Positions 6,254 through 12,759 of a DNA stretch of 13,540 bases are shown here, piece after piece; positions within the stretch are counted from its first letter, which is position 1, and every line of letters starts with the position of its first letter. The translations under genes were made by a program, and so were the position numbers. This DNA comes from JBFELU01 sp041551965 (GTDB taxonomy: Bacteria > Actinomycetota > Acidimicrobiia > Spongiisociales > UBA11373), in NCBI GenBank assembly GCA_041551965.1, contig JBFELU010000070.1, positions 1-13,540 on the forward strand, written 5' to 3'. The notes under the pieces are model-generated. The model was not told the origin of the DNA and made no database searches. It saw only the letters and a program-made list of their open reading frames with translations.

Positions 6254-7336
6254 GTGGCGAAGACGATCGGTGCCGTGCTCGATGCGCTGGCCCGCCGATT
6301 CCCGCCGGACAAGGCGGCCGGGTGGGATCCGGTCGGGCTGCAGTTCGGCGACGCGGCAGCGCCGGTGCGGACCGTTGCCGTCTGCCACGAAGTGACCCAG
6401 GCGGTTTCGGCGCTGGTGGAGGCCGACCCGCCCGACCTCGTGGTCGCATATCACCCCCTGCTGTTCCGGCCCACGACCAGGCTGGTGGAAGGGATCGACG
6501 CCCCGGGACGAGCCTTCCGGTTGATCCGGGCCGGAGTCGCCGTGGCGGTGGTGCACACCGCCTTCGACGTCGCTCGAGGCGGCGCCGCCGATGCCCTCGC
6601 TGAGGCCGTGGGCCTGGAGGAGCCGGTGGCGTTCGGCCCGGTATGGGGATCCGAGTCCCACAAGATCGTGACCTTTGTGCCTCCCGGGGCGGTGGATGAC
6701 GTCGCCGGTGCCATGGGATCGGCGGGGGCCGGCGTCGTCGGCAACTACCGCCACTGCTCCTTTCGGGTTGCCGGCGAAGGGGCCTTCTTTGCCGGCGAGG
6801 GCACCACGCCGACGCTGGGCGACCCCGGAGCCAATCGGGAGACCGAGGTCCGTCTCGAGATGGCGGTGTCGGCCGACCGCCTCGATGCGGCCGTTGCGGC
6901 TCTCGTCGCGGCTCATCCCTATGAGGAGCCGGCCTACGACGTGTACGCCCGTCGCGCTGAGGCGGGGATGGTGGGTCGCATCGGCACGGTGTCGCCCGTG
7001 TCCCTGGAGAGGTTCGCCGAGCGGGTGGCCGAAGGTCTCGGAGGAGTGGTGCGACGGGCCGGAGACCCCAACGGTCAGGTGTCCCGCATCGCCGTCGTGC
7101 CGGGATCCGGCGGGGAGTTCCTGGAACAGGCGGCGGCCGCAGGCGCCGATGCCGTGGTGACCGGCGACGTGAGCCACCACCGGGCCCGAGCAGCCCTGGA
7201 CCGGGGCATGGCGATCGTCGATCCGGGCCATGCGGCGACGGAGCGGCCCGGGGTCGAGAGGTTGTACGCTGCCGTCGGCGAGATCGTGCCCGACGTGCGT
7301 GATCTGGGTGTTGACGAGCCGTGGAGCAGTGTGTGA
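6254..7336 (+). CDS. NIF3-family dinuclear metal-centre protein
   Basis: This 360-residue member of the NIF3/YbgI/YqfO family forms ring-like hexamers around two-metal sites; its molecular role is not settled (GTP cyclohydrolase 1 type 2-like naming is only by similarity). Motifs in order are WDPVGLQFG (24-32), AYHPLLF (66-71 region), HTAFD (101-105), GDVSHH (304-309) and DPGHAATE (323-330). They supply the expected ligands H68, D105, H326 and E330. The first His of the usual HHP is Tyr67, as in eukaryotic NIF3L1-type sequences. The middle insert (about 125-235, with GNYRHCSFRVAGEG and HPYEEPAYDVY) is the PII-like domain of the longer family members. GTG 6254 is preferred over earlier in-frame codons because the homology begins there and TACCAT lies six bases upstream. 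It overlaps the next gene by one base (TGATG). Confidence 0.93.
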   Translation: MAKTIGAVLDALARRFPPDKAAGWDPVGLQFGDAAAPVRTVAVCHEVTQAVSALVEADPPDLVVAYHPLLFRPTTRLVEGIDAPGRAFRLIRAGVAVAVVHTAFDVARGGAADALAEAVGLEEPVAFGPVWGSESHKIVTFVPPGAVDDVAGAMGSAGAGVVGNYRHCSFRVAGEGAFFAGEGTTPTLGDPGANRETEVRLEMAVSADRLDAAVAALVAAHPYEEPAYDVYARRAEAGMVGRIGTVSPVSLERFAERVAEGLGGVVRRAGDPNGQVSRIAVVPGSGGEFLEQAAAAGADAVVTGDVSHHRARAALDRGMAIVDPGHAATERPGVERLYAAVGEIVPDVRDLGVDEPWSSV

Positions 7337-8049
7337 TGGAGGAGTTCGCCAGTCTCGAGGACCTCCTCGATCTCCAGGTCGTGGACCTGGAGATCGACCG
7401 CTTGCTCGATCGGCGCCAAAGCCTCGATGAACTCGACGAGTATCGGGCCGCGCACGATCACCTCACCGAGGTCGAGGGGGAGCTCGCCGAAGTGCATGAG
7501 CGCCTTCGCGACATCGAGCTGGGGATCGACAAGGCGGAGGGGGAACTGCAACTCGGCGACGAGAAGCTGAATCGCGAGGAACGGCGTCTCTTCGCCGGGG
7601 GCCTCAGCGCGCGAGAGGCAGATCACCTCCGGCAGGAGGTCGAGATGCTGCGCCGTCAGAACGGCGAGCTCGAAGACCAGACCCTGGCTCTGATGGAGCA
7701 ACGGGAAACCGCCCAGAGCGAATCGGGCGCCCTCGAGGAACGGCGGCGGTCCGCCCAGGCGGAGAAGGATCGGCTCGAAGGCATCATCAAGGAGTTGTGG
7801 CGGGAGATCGACGACGAAGTCGCCCGTCAGGAGGAGAAGAAGCGGGGCATCGTCCCGTTGATACCCGCAGAGCTCCTCGAGCTCTACGAACAGCTGCGGC
7901 CCGCCAAAGAGGGGGTTGCCGTCGGGCGCCTCGCCGAAGGCATCTGCGGTGGTTGTCACCTCGCTCTGTCGGCGGCCGAGCAGACCGAGGTCCTCCGCGA
8001 CGATCCGCCTCGGTGTCTCCATTGCCGCCGGATCCTCGTCCCTCAATGA
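7336..8049 (+). CDS. Coiled-coil C4 zinc-ribbon protein (COG1579 type)
   Basis: This 237-residue protein has a long, highly charged antiparallel coiled coil (about residues 10-170, heptad-like runs of Leu with Glu/Arg/Gln) and a C-terminal zinc ribbon with Cys204-x2-Cys207 and Cys227-x2-Cys230. The linker has the family pattern LIPAELLELYEQLR followed by a Gly-rich turn. Homologues such as Mycobacterium Rv2229c lie between NIF3 and RNase HI genes. A nucleic-acid or protein-tethering role has been proposed by fold, and none can be read here. The ATG at 7336 shares one base with the NIF3 stop and has GGAG nine bases upstream; a GTG at 7321 is in frame but has no better signal. Its stop overlaps the RNase HI start (ATGA). 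Confidence 0.92.
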   Translation: MEEFASLEDLLDLQVVDLEIDRLLDRRQSLDELDEYRAAHDHLTEVEGELAEVHERLRDIELGIDKAEGELQLGDEKLNREERRLFAGGLSAREADHLRQEVEMLRRQNGELEDQTLALMEQRETAQSESGALEERRRSAQAEKDRLEGIIKELWREIDDEVARQEEKKRGIVPLIPAELLELYEQLRPAKEGVAVGRLAEGICGGCHLALSAAEQTEVLRDDPPRCLHCRRILVPQ

Positions 8050-8447
8050 GCGGCGGCCACTCCCTCTACTGCGACGGCGCCTCGCGGGGCAATCCCGGCC
8101 CGGCGGCACTCGGCGCCGTGCTGTACGACCCATCGGGCGAGCCGGTCGCCGAGATCTCCGAGGCGATCGGTGAGACCACCAACAACGTCGCCGAGTACCG
8201 CGCGCTCGTCGCCGGGCTCGAGTGTGCGGTCGAAATGGGGGTGGAGGCCCTGTCGGTTCGCCTCGACAGCCAGCTCCTGGTGCGGCAGGTCACCGGCGAG
8301 TACCGGGTGAAGGCGGCCGGGCTCAAGCCGTGGCACCGGCGGGCGGTGGCCCTGTTGGGTCGGATCCCCTCGGTGCGCATCGAGCACATCCCGCGAGAAG
8401 AGAACACGGTCGCCGACGGTCTGGCCAACGCTGCGCTCGATCGATGA
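8046..8447 (+). CDS. RNase HI family protein
   Basis: This 133-residue RNase H-fold enzyme cuts the RNA strand of RNA-DNA hybrids with two metal ions. All four carboxylates are visible: D10 in YCDGASRGNPGPA, E50 in NNVAEYRAL, D74 in VRLDSQLLV and D124 in NTVADGLAN. It lacks the basic handle of E. coli RNase HI: the segment after D74 runs straight into GEYRVKAAGLKPWH. It corresponds to the N-terminal half of Mycobacterium Rv2228c but has no fused CobC-like phosphatase domain; the frame ends right after the RNase H fold. Start ATG 8046 lies in an ATGA overlap with the zinc-ribbon gene, and the stop overlaps the next gene the same way, so coupled translation is likely. It could remove R-loops or primer RNA. 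Confidence 0.95.
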   Translation: MSGGHSLYCDGASRGNPGPAALGAVLYDPSGEPVAEISEAIGETTNNVAEYRALVAGLECAVEMGVEALSVRLDSQLLVRQVTGEYRVKAAGLKPWHRRAVALLGRIPSVRIEHIPREENTVADGLANAALDR

Positions 8448-8971
8448 TCCTCTGGCACATCGGGATCACCACCCTGGTGGTTCGCTACGTGTTCCGCGAT
8501 CCGGCGATGGACCTCCGGTGGGTGATGCTGGGTTCGTTGCTCCCCGATCTCATCGACAAGCCGATCGGGTCGGTGCTCTTCCACTCGACCTTCGGATCGG
8601 ATCGGCTGTTCGCCCACGCCGTCGCCTTCCCGGTCCTGGTGCTGGGTCTGGTGCTCCTGTTCACTCGACGGGGGGGTGCCCGCAAAGCCTGGATGGGCTT
8701 GGTCGTCGGGTCGCTCTTCCATCTCGTGCTCGACGGAGCCTGGAGTGATCCCGAAGCCTTCTGGTGGCCTTTCTTCGGGTGGGACTTCCCGGAGCGGGCG
8801 CATTCTTCTCTCGGCCCGCTCCTGGAGCGGACCCTCTCCGATCCTTGGATCTGGGCGGGTGAGGCAATCGGCCTGGCCTATCTCGTGATGCTGGCGCGAC
8901 GGTGGCTCGGGACTCCAATCCGGCGGCGGGCCTTCCTCCGGGCGGGCACTATCGAGATGGGGAGGCCCTAG
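8444..8971 (+). CDS. YdjM-like membrane-bound metal-dependent hydrolase
   Basis: This 175-residue protein has about four hydrophobic helices and the polar residues typical of the YdjM/PF04307 family of predicted membrane metal hydrolases: H5 in the N-terminal helix, LLPDLIDKP (P34, D35, D38), a His in the third segment (H58 in FAHAVAF) and HLVLDGAW (H93, D97). These His and Asp residues would bind metal at the membrane surface. The substrate is unknown; E. coli YdjM is LexA-regulated, but I see no SOS box here. It is coupled to the RNase HI gene by an ATGA overlap and ends the operon. Its last 23 bases overlap, tail to tail, the end of the TauE-type gene on the other strand, so there is no room for a separate terminator. 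Confidence 0.82.
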   Translation: MILWHIGITTLVVRYVFRDPAMDLRWVMLGSLLPDLIDKPIGSVLFHSTFGSDRLFAHAVAFPVLVLGLVLLFTRRGGARKAWMGLVVGSLFHLVLDGAWSDPEAFWWPFFGWDFPERAHSSLGPLLERTLSDPWIWAGEAIGLAYLVMLARRWLGTPIRRRAFLRAGTIEMGRP

Positions 8972-9746
8972 AGGCGGCGGTACTGCGGGCCTCCCGCAGC
9001 ATGCGGACGGCGACGACCACGAGCAGGCCGGCGAACATGCGGCGCAGCACCGGAGCGTCGAGCGCCAATGCGGCCTGTGCTCCGGCGAATCCCCCGGCGA
9101 GGCCGCCCACGGCGAGCAATCCCGCCGTTCCCCACTCGACCCGGCCGGCCCGGCCGTGGACGACCGTGGCCACCACCGCCGTGGGCACGATGACCGCCAG
9201 GGACGTTCCCTGGGCGAGATGCTGCTCGAAGCCGAAGATCGTGACCAGGGCGGGCACGAACACGATCCCACCACCGATGCCCAGCAGCGCCGCCGCACTC
9301 CCGGCCGTCAGACCGATCACGAACAGCCCGACAATCCCGAGTGGGCCGACATCGAGGCCCGATGACGCTTCGAGGGTGCCGTCACCGGCCGGTCCCTCGA
9401 GGGCGAGACGGATGGCCGCAGCCAGCACCAGCATCACGAAGGCCCGGGCCAGCCACACATCGGAGAGCACTCCCAGGAGGCGGGCACCGGCATAGGCACC
9501 GACGATCGCGCCGACGACCAGGAAGCCGGCTGTGTCCCAATCGACCCTGTGCTCGAATGCCAGACGCGTGGTCGCCGCCGCGGCGGCCGCGATGATCACT
9601 GCCAGCGATGTGGCATGGGCGCGGTGCTGGGCGAAGCCCATGACGAGCACCATCCCCGGCACCATGATCAGCCCCCCACCGACCCCGAGCAGGCCGCCGA
9701 AGAAGCCGGCGGCCACCCCCAACGCCAAGGCGCGGCCGATGTGCAC
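8949..9746 (-). CDS. TauE/SafE-family membrane transporter (anion/sulfite exporter type)
   Basis: This 265-residue protein has eight or so hydrophobic segments arranged as two homologous halves. Each half begins with a Gly-rich membrane motif followed by His and Thr-Ser: GGLLGVGGGLIMVP...HRAHATSLAV (18-50) and AALLGIGGGIVFVP...HLAQGTSLAV (152-185). This is the hallmark of the TauE/SafE family, which exports sulfite or small organosulfur anions. Substrates within the family vary, so the anion is not known. I chose GTG 9746: the homologous part starts there, and TACCAT lies exactly six bases upstream, a leaderless layout seen twice more in this window. An ATG at 9801-9803 would add 19 residues of soluble Gly/Ala/Pro-rich sequence and overlap the divergent gene's start. 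That remains possible. Confidence 0.85.
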   Translation of the reverse strand: MHIGRALALGVAAGFFGGLLGVGGGLIMVPGMVLVMGFAQHRAHATSLAVIIAAAAAATTRLAFEHRVDWDTAGFLVVGAIVGAYAGARLLGVLSDVWLARAFVMLVLAAAIRLALEGPAGDGTLEASSGLDVGPLGIVGLFVIGLTAGSAAALLGIGGGIVFVPALVTIFGFEQHLAQGTSLAVIVPTAVVATVVHGRAGRVEWGTAGLLAVGGLAGGFAGAQAALALDAPVLRRMFAGLLVVVAVRMLREARSTAASRASPSR

Positions 9747-9752
9747 GAAGGG

Positions 9753-9758
9753 ATGGTA
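9753..9758 (-). promoter_or_regulatory. -10 box TACCAT of the TauE-type gene (leaderless start)
   Basis: On the minus strand TACCAT is followed by CCCTTC and then the GTG at 9746. The hexamer and spacing are identical to those before the NIF3 gene. No clear -35 element. Confidence 0.45.
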
Positions 9759-9785
9759 GGGCGGGCTGGCCGCAGCTCCCCCTGG

Positions 9786-9791
9786 TAGGTT
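9786..9791 (+). promoter_or_regulatory. -10 box TAGGTT of the LLM oxidoreductase gene (leaderless start, extended -10)
   Basis: TAGGTT is preceded by TGG, giving an extended -10, and followed by six bases and ATG 9798. No Shine-Dalgarno is seen. The divergent TauE-type promoter lies 28 bp to the left, so the two polymerases would compete or be co-regulated. Confidence 0.45.
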
Positions 9792-9797
9792 CCCGCC

Positions 9798-10775
9798 ATG
9801 CATTTGGCGGTCAGTCCCTCGACGCCGGGCCTCACGGCAGGCGAGCTGCTCGAGTTGTGCCGGCGAGCCGAAGGGTGGGGCTATCGAAGCGCTTGGCTGG
9901 CCGAGGTAGCCGGACCGGATCCCTTCGCCTTCGGCGGTGCGATTGCCGCAGGGACGGGGCTTTCAGTGGGAGTTGCAGTGGTGCCGGCGGGCACCCGGAC
10001 ACCGGCGGTGCTCGCAACGGGGGCGGCCACCCTGAGCCAGCTGGCAGGGGGCCGCCCGATCATGGTGGGGGTCGGCTCCTCGTCGCAACTGATCATGGAG
10101 TCGTGGCACGGCCGGGATTTCTCGCCTCCTTTGACCCGGGTTCGGGAGATGGTCGAGGCGACGAGAGCTCTGCTCGGCGGCGACGCCTACGAGGGAGTGA
10201 CGGTGCGGACGAACCGTTTCCGGCTCATGTCGGCGCCGGCCGGCCCCATCGAGCTGCTGATCGGAGCGTTGGGACCCAAGATGCTGCGGCTGGCGGGATC
10301 GGTGGGAGACGGCGTGTGCCTCAACCTGATGCCGGTGTCGGCGGTGCCCCGCCAGCTCGCCGAGATCCGCAAGGGGGCCGAAGCTGCCGGTCGACCGCTT
10401 CCTGAGGATTTCACGGTCATGGCCCGGTTCCACGTCGTCGTCACCGACGACGTCGCCGCCGGGCGCGACCTGATCCGCGCCGGCTTTGGGCCTTACTTCG
10501 CCCAACCGGTGTACAACCGCTTTCTGGCTTGGTGCGGCTGGCCGGAGGAGGCCGCGGTCGTGACCCGGGCGTTTGCGGCGGGCGATCGGGGCGGTCTGGC
10601 GGCCGCCCTTCACGACGACCTCGTCGACGGAATCGCTCTGGTCGGGCCGGCTCCCGAGATACGCGACCGGCTGACCGCCTACGGCGATGCCGGGATCACG
10701 GTGGGGGCCGTCAATGTGCTGGCGGCGAATGCGGCCGCCGCCGGAGCGGCGGTGGAGGCGCTGGCCCCCGGCTGA
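9798..10775 (+). CDS. LLM-class flavin/F420-dependent oxidoreductase
   Basis: This 325-residue luciferase-like monooxygenase-fold (TIM barrel) protein belongs to the branch that mostly uses coenzyme F420. Visible are the N-terminal strand MHLAVSPSTPG, LCRRAEGWGYRSAWLAEVAG (helix 1 and strand 2, with Glu in place of the Asp/Glu-His seen in other LLM enzymes), the strand VGVAVVPAGTRTPAVLATGAATLSQLAGGRPIMVGVGSS (split by family position, about 57-96), and GALGPKMLRLAGSVGDGVCLN (about 157-177), close to methylene-tetrahydromethanopterin reductase-like proteins. The substrate is not known. It starts at ATG 9798 under a leaderless TAGGTT box and ends 10 bp from the stop of the opposite LLM gene. 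CCGGC-TGA-GCCGG around its stop codon is a short hairpin only. It is not closely similar to the LLM gene facing it. Confidence 0.9.
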   Translation: MHLAVSPSTPGLTAGELLELCRRAEGWGYRSAWLAEVAGPDPFAFGGAIAAGTGLSVGVAVVPAGTRTPAVLATGAATLSQLAGGRPIMVGVGSSSQLIMESWHGRDFSPPLTRVREMVEATRALLGGDAYEGVTVRTNRFRLMSAPAGPIELLIGALGPKMLRLAGSVGDGVCLNLMPVSAVPRQLAEIRKGAEAAGRPLPEDFTVMARFHVVVTDDVAAGRDLIRAGFGPYFAQPVYNRFLAWCGWPEEAAVVTRAFAAGDRGGLAAALHDDLVDGIALVGPAPEIRDRLTAYGDAGITVGAVNVLAANAAAAGAAVEALAPG

Positions 10776-10785
10776 GCCGGCTCGC

Positions 10786-11772
10786 CTACTCGGCGGCCCG
10801 CAAGCGGGGCAAGACCTCAGCCCCCAGCATGCGGATCGTCGCTTCCTGGTCGAGGGACGTGATCTGGATGGTGACGATGTCGGCGTGGACCTCGGCGACC
10901 AGCGGCCTATAGGTCTCCACCAGATCGTCGGGTCCGGAAACCACCGAGTACCGTCCGAGGACTTCGCTGCGGTGGAGGTCGTCGGCCTTGAGCCTGAGTT
11001 CCTGCGGATCGACCGCCTGGAGCCGGCCCGGAGCCCGCAGGCCTCGCCACGACAGCAACGCCTCCCACGCCTCCTCGTCGTCGTTCGCCAACACCGACCA
11101 GCGGGTTGCCAGGATCGGAGGCTCGCTCCTTCCCGCCGCGGCCGCCGCCGACCGGGCCGGCTCGATGACTCGATCGAAGGTCTCCGAGGGAACCTTGACA
11201 CTGGTGATGATCCCGTCGGCCTTGGTGGCCGCAAGGGCCGCCGACTTGGGTCCCCCCGCCGCCATCCAAATCGGTACCGCTCCGATCGGCGGGCTGTAGA
11301 GGCGTGCGCGGTCGGTGCGGTAATAGGTCCCCTCAAAGTCGAGCTTCTCGCCGTCGAGGAGGCGGCGCATGATCTCGAGGGCCTCGCCCATCCGAGCCGC
11401 CCGTTCGGCGTAGGCGGGGAAGGGATAGCCGAGCGGGCCCTCGTTGATGTTCTCACCGGTGCCTACTCCCAATTCGAAACGTCCACCCGAGAGGCGATCC
11501 AGGGTCGCCGCCGCCTGGGCGACCACGGCGGGGTGATAGCGAAACAGCGGGGTGGTCACGCCGGTGGTCATGCGGACCCGCTCGGTGGCTCGAGCCATGG
11601 CGCCGATGGTGGAGAACGCGTAGCCGGAGGCGCTGTGGTCGTCGACCCAGGGGTGGAAGTGTTCCGACACCAGGATCCCATCGAAGCCGGCTTCTTCCGC
11701 CAGCACGGCGTGTTCGACGAGTGTCTCGGGCTGCCACTGCTCATGGCCGCAGAAGTAGTAGAAGCGGGTCAC
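10786..11772 (-). CDS. F420-dependent glucose-6-phosphate dehydrogenase-family LLM oxidoreductase
   Basis: This 328-residue LLM protein is of the F420-dependent glucose-6-phosphate dehydrogenase family (TIGR03557-like subgroup). The family N-terminus is clear: FYYFCGHEQWQPETLVEHA, then AEEAGFDGILVSEHFHPW (25-42), and GVGTGENINE (102-111). Compared with Mycobacterium FGD1, the catalytic His (H38), Trp (W42) and Glu (E107) are kept, while the Asp before the His is Glu37. K193 in TSVKVP may match the phosphate-binding lysine. Real FGD activity is therefore uncertain; many relatives in this subgroup have unknown substrates. Start GTG 11772 follows AAAGAGG closely and matches the family N-terminus; an in-frame codon at 11862 would add a basic 30-residue tail. 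It faces the other LLM gene tail to tail and is divergent from the aquaporin gene. Confidence 0.87.
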   Translation of the reverse strand: MTRFYYFCGHEQWQPETLVEHAVLAEEAGFDGILVSEHFHPWVDDHSASGYAFSTIGAMARATERVRMTTGVTTPLFRYHPAVVAQAAATLDRLSGGRFELGVGTGENINEGPLGYPFPAYAERAARMGEALEIMRRLLDGEKLDFEGTYYRTDRARLYSPPIGAVPIWMAAGGPKSAALAATKADGIITSVKVPSETFDRVIEPARSAAAAAGRSEPPILATRWSVLANDDEEAWEALLSWRGLRAPGRLQAVDPQELRLKADDLHRSEVLGRYSVVSGPDDLVETYRPLVAEVHADIVTIQITSLDQEATIRMLGAEVLPRLRAAE

Positions 11773-11841
11773 GGTCCTCTTTCCACGATGGGGCCGGCTT
11801 GCGTTCGACCATATTCGCGTACGGTGAATCCAATGCCGGCT

Positions 11842-11869
11842 TGAAACCCCTCGACCGCGCAAGGGGTCA
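11842..11869 (+). promoter_or_regulatory. Candidate ECF-sigma-type promoter before the first MIP gene
   Basis: TGAAAC (11842-11847) and GGTCA (11865-11869) are 17 bases apart. The same two elements with the same spacing precede the second MIP gene, while the bases between them differ. The -35 matches the TGAAAC of sigma-W/sigma-M-like ECF promoters; GGTCA would take the place of the usual CGTA/CGTC. In this copy the region can also form a stem (ACCCCT with AGGGGT), which the second copy does not keep. Confidence 0.45.
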
Positions 11870-11909
11870 AAGCAGGCGAGCAGGGAGGGGAGAGGAAGGG
11901 AGTTCCTGC

Positions 11910-12635
11910 ATGAAGGCGTGGCAGAAGTACGCTGCGGAGGCGTACGGGACCTTGGTGCTCGTCGGCATCGGTACCGGCACCGTCATCGCACTCGGTGCCA
12001 CCAACCTGGAAGCCGACATCACCACGGTCGCGCTGGCGTTCGGGTTTGCGTGGATGGCTGCTCTGTTCACGGTGGGTCGTGTCTCGGGCGGGCATTTCAA
12101 TCCGGCGCTCACCTTTGCGGCCTTCCTGGACCGGCGCATCAGTCTCCAGGACATGATCGGCTACTGGGTCGCGCAGCTCGTCGGGGCGCTCGCCGCCTCG
12201 TTGATCTTTGCGTGGGTGCTCGACCGCTTCGCGGTCGCCGTCAGCTACACGTACTTGGCACAGCCGACCGTTGGTGAGTTCACCGGGTTCCTGGCCGAGG
12301 CGATCTTCACGATGGTCCTGGTGACCGGCTTCCTGGTGCTCGCCAAGAACCGGGCCCCCACCAAGTACCTCGGCATGGGCATCACGCTGGCGGCGCTGAC
12401 CTTCATCGGCATGCGCTTCACCGGCGCCTCGATGAATCCGTTCCGCTCGCTGGCACCGGCCATCGTCGGTGACAGCATCCCCGGTTTCCCATTCGGATCG
12501 GCCGAGGCCTGGTGGGTCTTCCTGGCCGGCCCGTTCCTGGGAGCGTCGGTCGGCTGGGTCATCTACAAGTTCGTCATCGAAGGTGACACGGACCTGATGG
12601 ACGACCTGGGCGAGATCAAGGATTCCGTGGCCTGA
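11910..12635 (+). CDS. MIP-family channel with NPF in place of second NPA (divergent aquaporin)
   Basis: This 241-residue, six-helix membrane channel is of the aquaporin/glycerol-facilitator family. The start AEAYGTLVLVGIGTGTV and the first half-helix GGHFNPAL (NPA at 64-66) are standard. The second half-helix reads ASMNPFRS: NPF at 176-178, with the filter Arg179 kept. Counting from the two motifs, the selectivity-filter positions are F44, T164, A173 and R179. Loss of the His and a bulky Phe at the NPA waist suggest a solute other than, or slower than, water. It is a tandem paralogue of the next gene, with near-identical N-termini and EGDxDxxDDxxxIKDSV tails. ATG 11910 has GGGAG seven bases upstream. 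Its codon use looks like its neighbours. Confidence 0.92.
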   Translation: MKAWQKYAAEAYGTLVLVGIGTGTVIALGATNLEADITTVALAFGFAWMAALFTVGRVSGGHFNPALTFAAFLDRRISLQDMIGYWVAQLVGALAASLIFAWVLDRFAVAVSYTYLAQPTVGEFTGFLAEAIFTMVLVTGFLVLAKNRAPTKYLGMGITLAALTFIGMRFTGASMNPFRSLAPAIVGDSIPGFPFGSAEAWWVFLAGPFLGASVGWVIYKFVIEGDTDLMDDLGEIKDSVA

Positions 12636-12654
12636 CCTTCGCGGGATGATGACA

Positions 12655-12686
12655 CGATGGGGGCGACCGACTGGTCGTCCCCATCG
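12655..12686 (+). terminator. Strong hairpin between the two MIP genes (probable terminator)
   Basis: A 14-bp stem (12655-12668 with 12673-12686, one G-T pair) closes a GACT loop, 20 bases after the stop of the first MIP gene. It is followed by GC-poor CTTGTTCG rather than a true T-run, so it may act as an intrinsic terminator with a weak tail or as an mRNA 3'-end stabiliser. It ends nine bases before the next candidate promoter. Confidence 0.6.
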
Positions 12687-12694
12687 CTTGTTCG

Positions 12695-12722
12695 TGAAAC
12701 CCTTCGAGGGCGCCGGTGGTCA
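12695..12722 (+). promoter_or_regulatory. Candidate ECF-sigma-type promoter before the second MIP gene
   Basis: TGAAAC (12695-12700) and GGTCA (12718-12722) have the same 17-base spacing as the copy at 11842-11869. The distance to the start codon is also alike (65 versus 68 bases). The two leaders share a purine-rich ribosome site ending in CCTGCATGAAG. Confidence 0.45.
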
Positions 12723-12759
12723 TATTGGCAAGCAGGAGGGACGTGAAGGGAGAGCCTGC

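Noticed and set aside
6058..6312. N-terminal extension of the degenerate-GGDEF gene to 6312
   Set aside because: The extra 85 codons cross the promoter, the direct repeats and the NIF3 start, and give low-complexity basic sequence. GTG 6057 has an excellent Shine-Dalgarno at ideal spacing.
7321..7335. GTG 7321 as start of the zinc-ribbon gene
   Set aside because: It adds five residues inside the NIF3 gene without a ribosome site. ATG 7336 fits the TGATG junction and has GGAG upstream.
10768..10780. CCGGC-TGA-GCCGG hairpin at the stop of the LLM gene as a bidirectional terminator
   Set aside because: The stem has only five pairs and there is no T-run. This is too weak to call in GC-rich sequence.
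11841..11870. Stem TTG..ACCCCT / AGGGGT.CAA before the first MIP gene as a riboswitch or terminator
   Set aside because: The matching leader of the second MIP gene does not keep this pairing, while it keeps the two promoter-like boxes and their spacing. No T-run follows.
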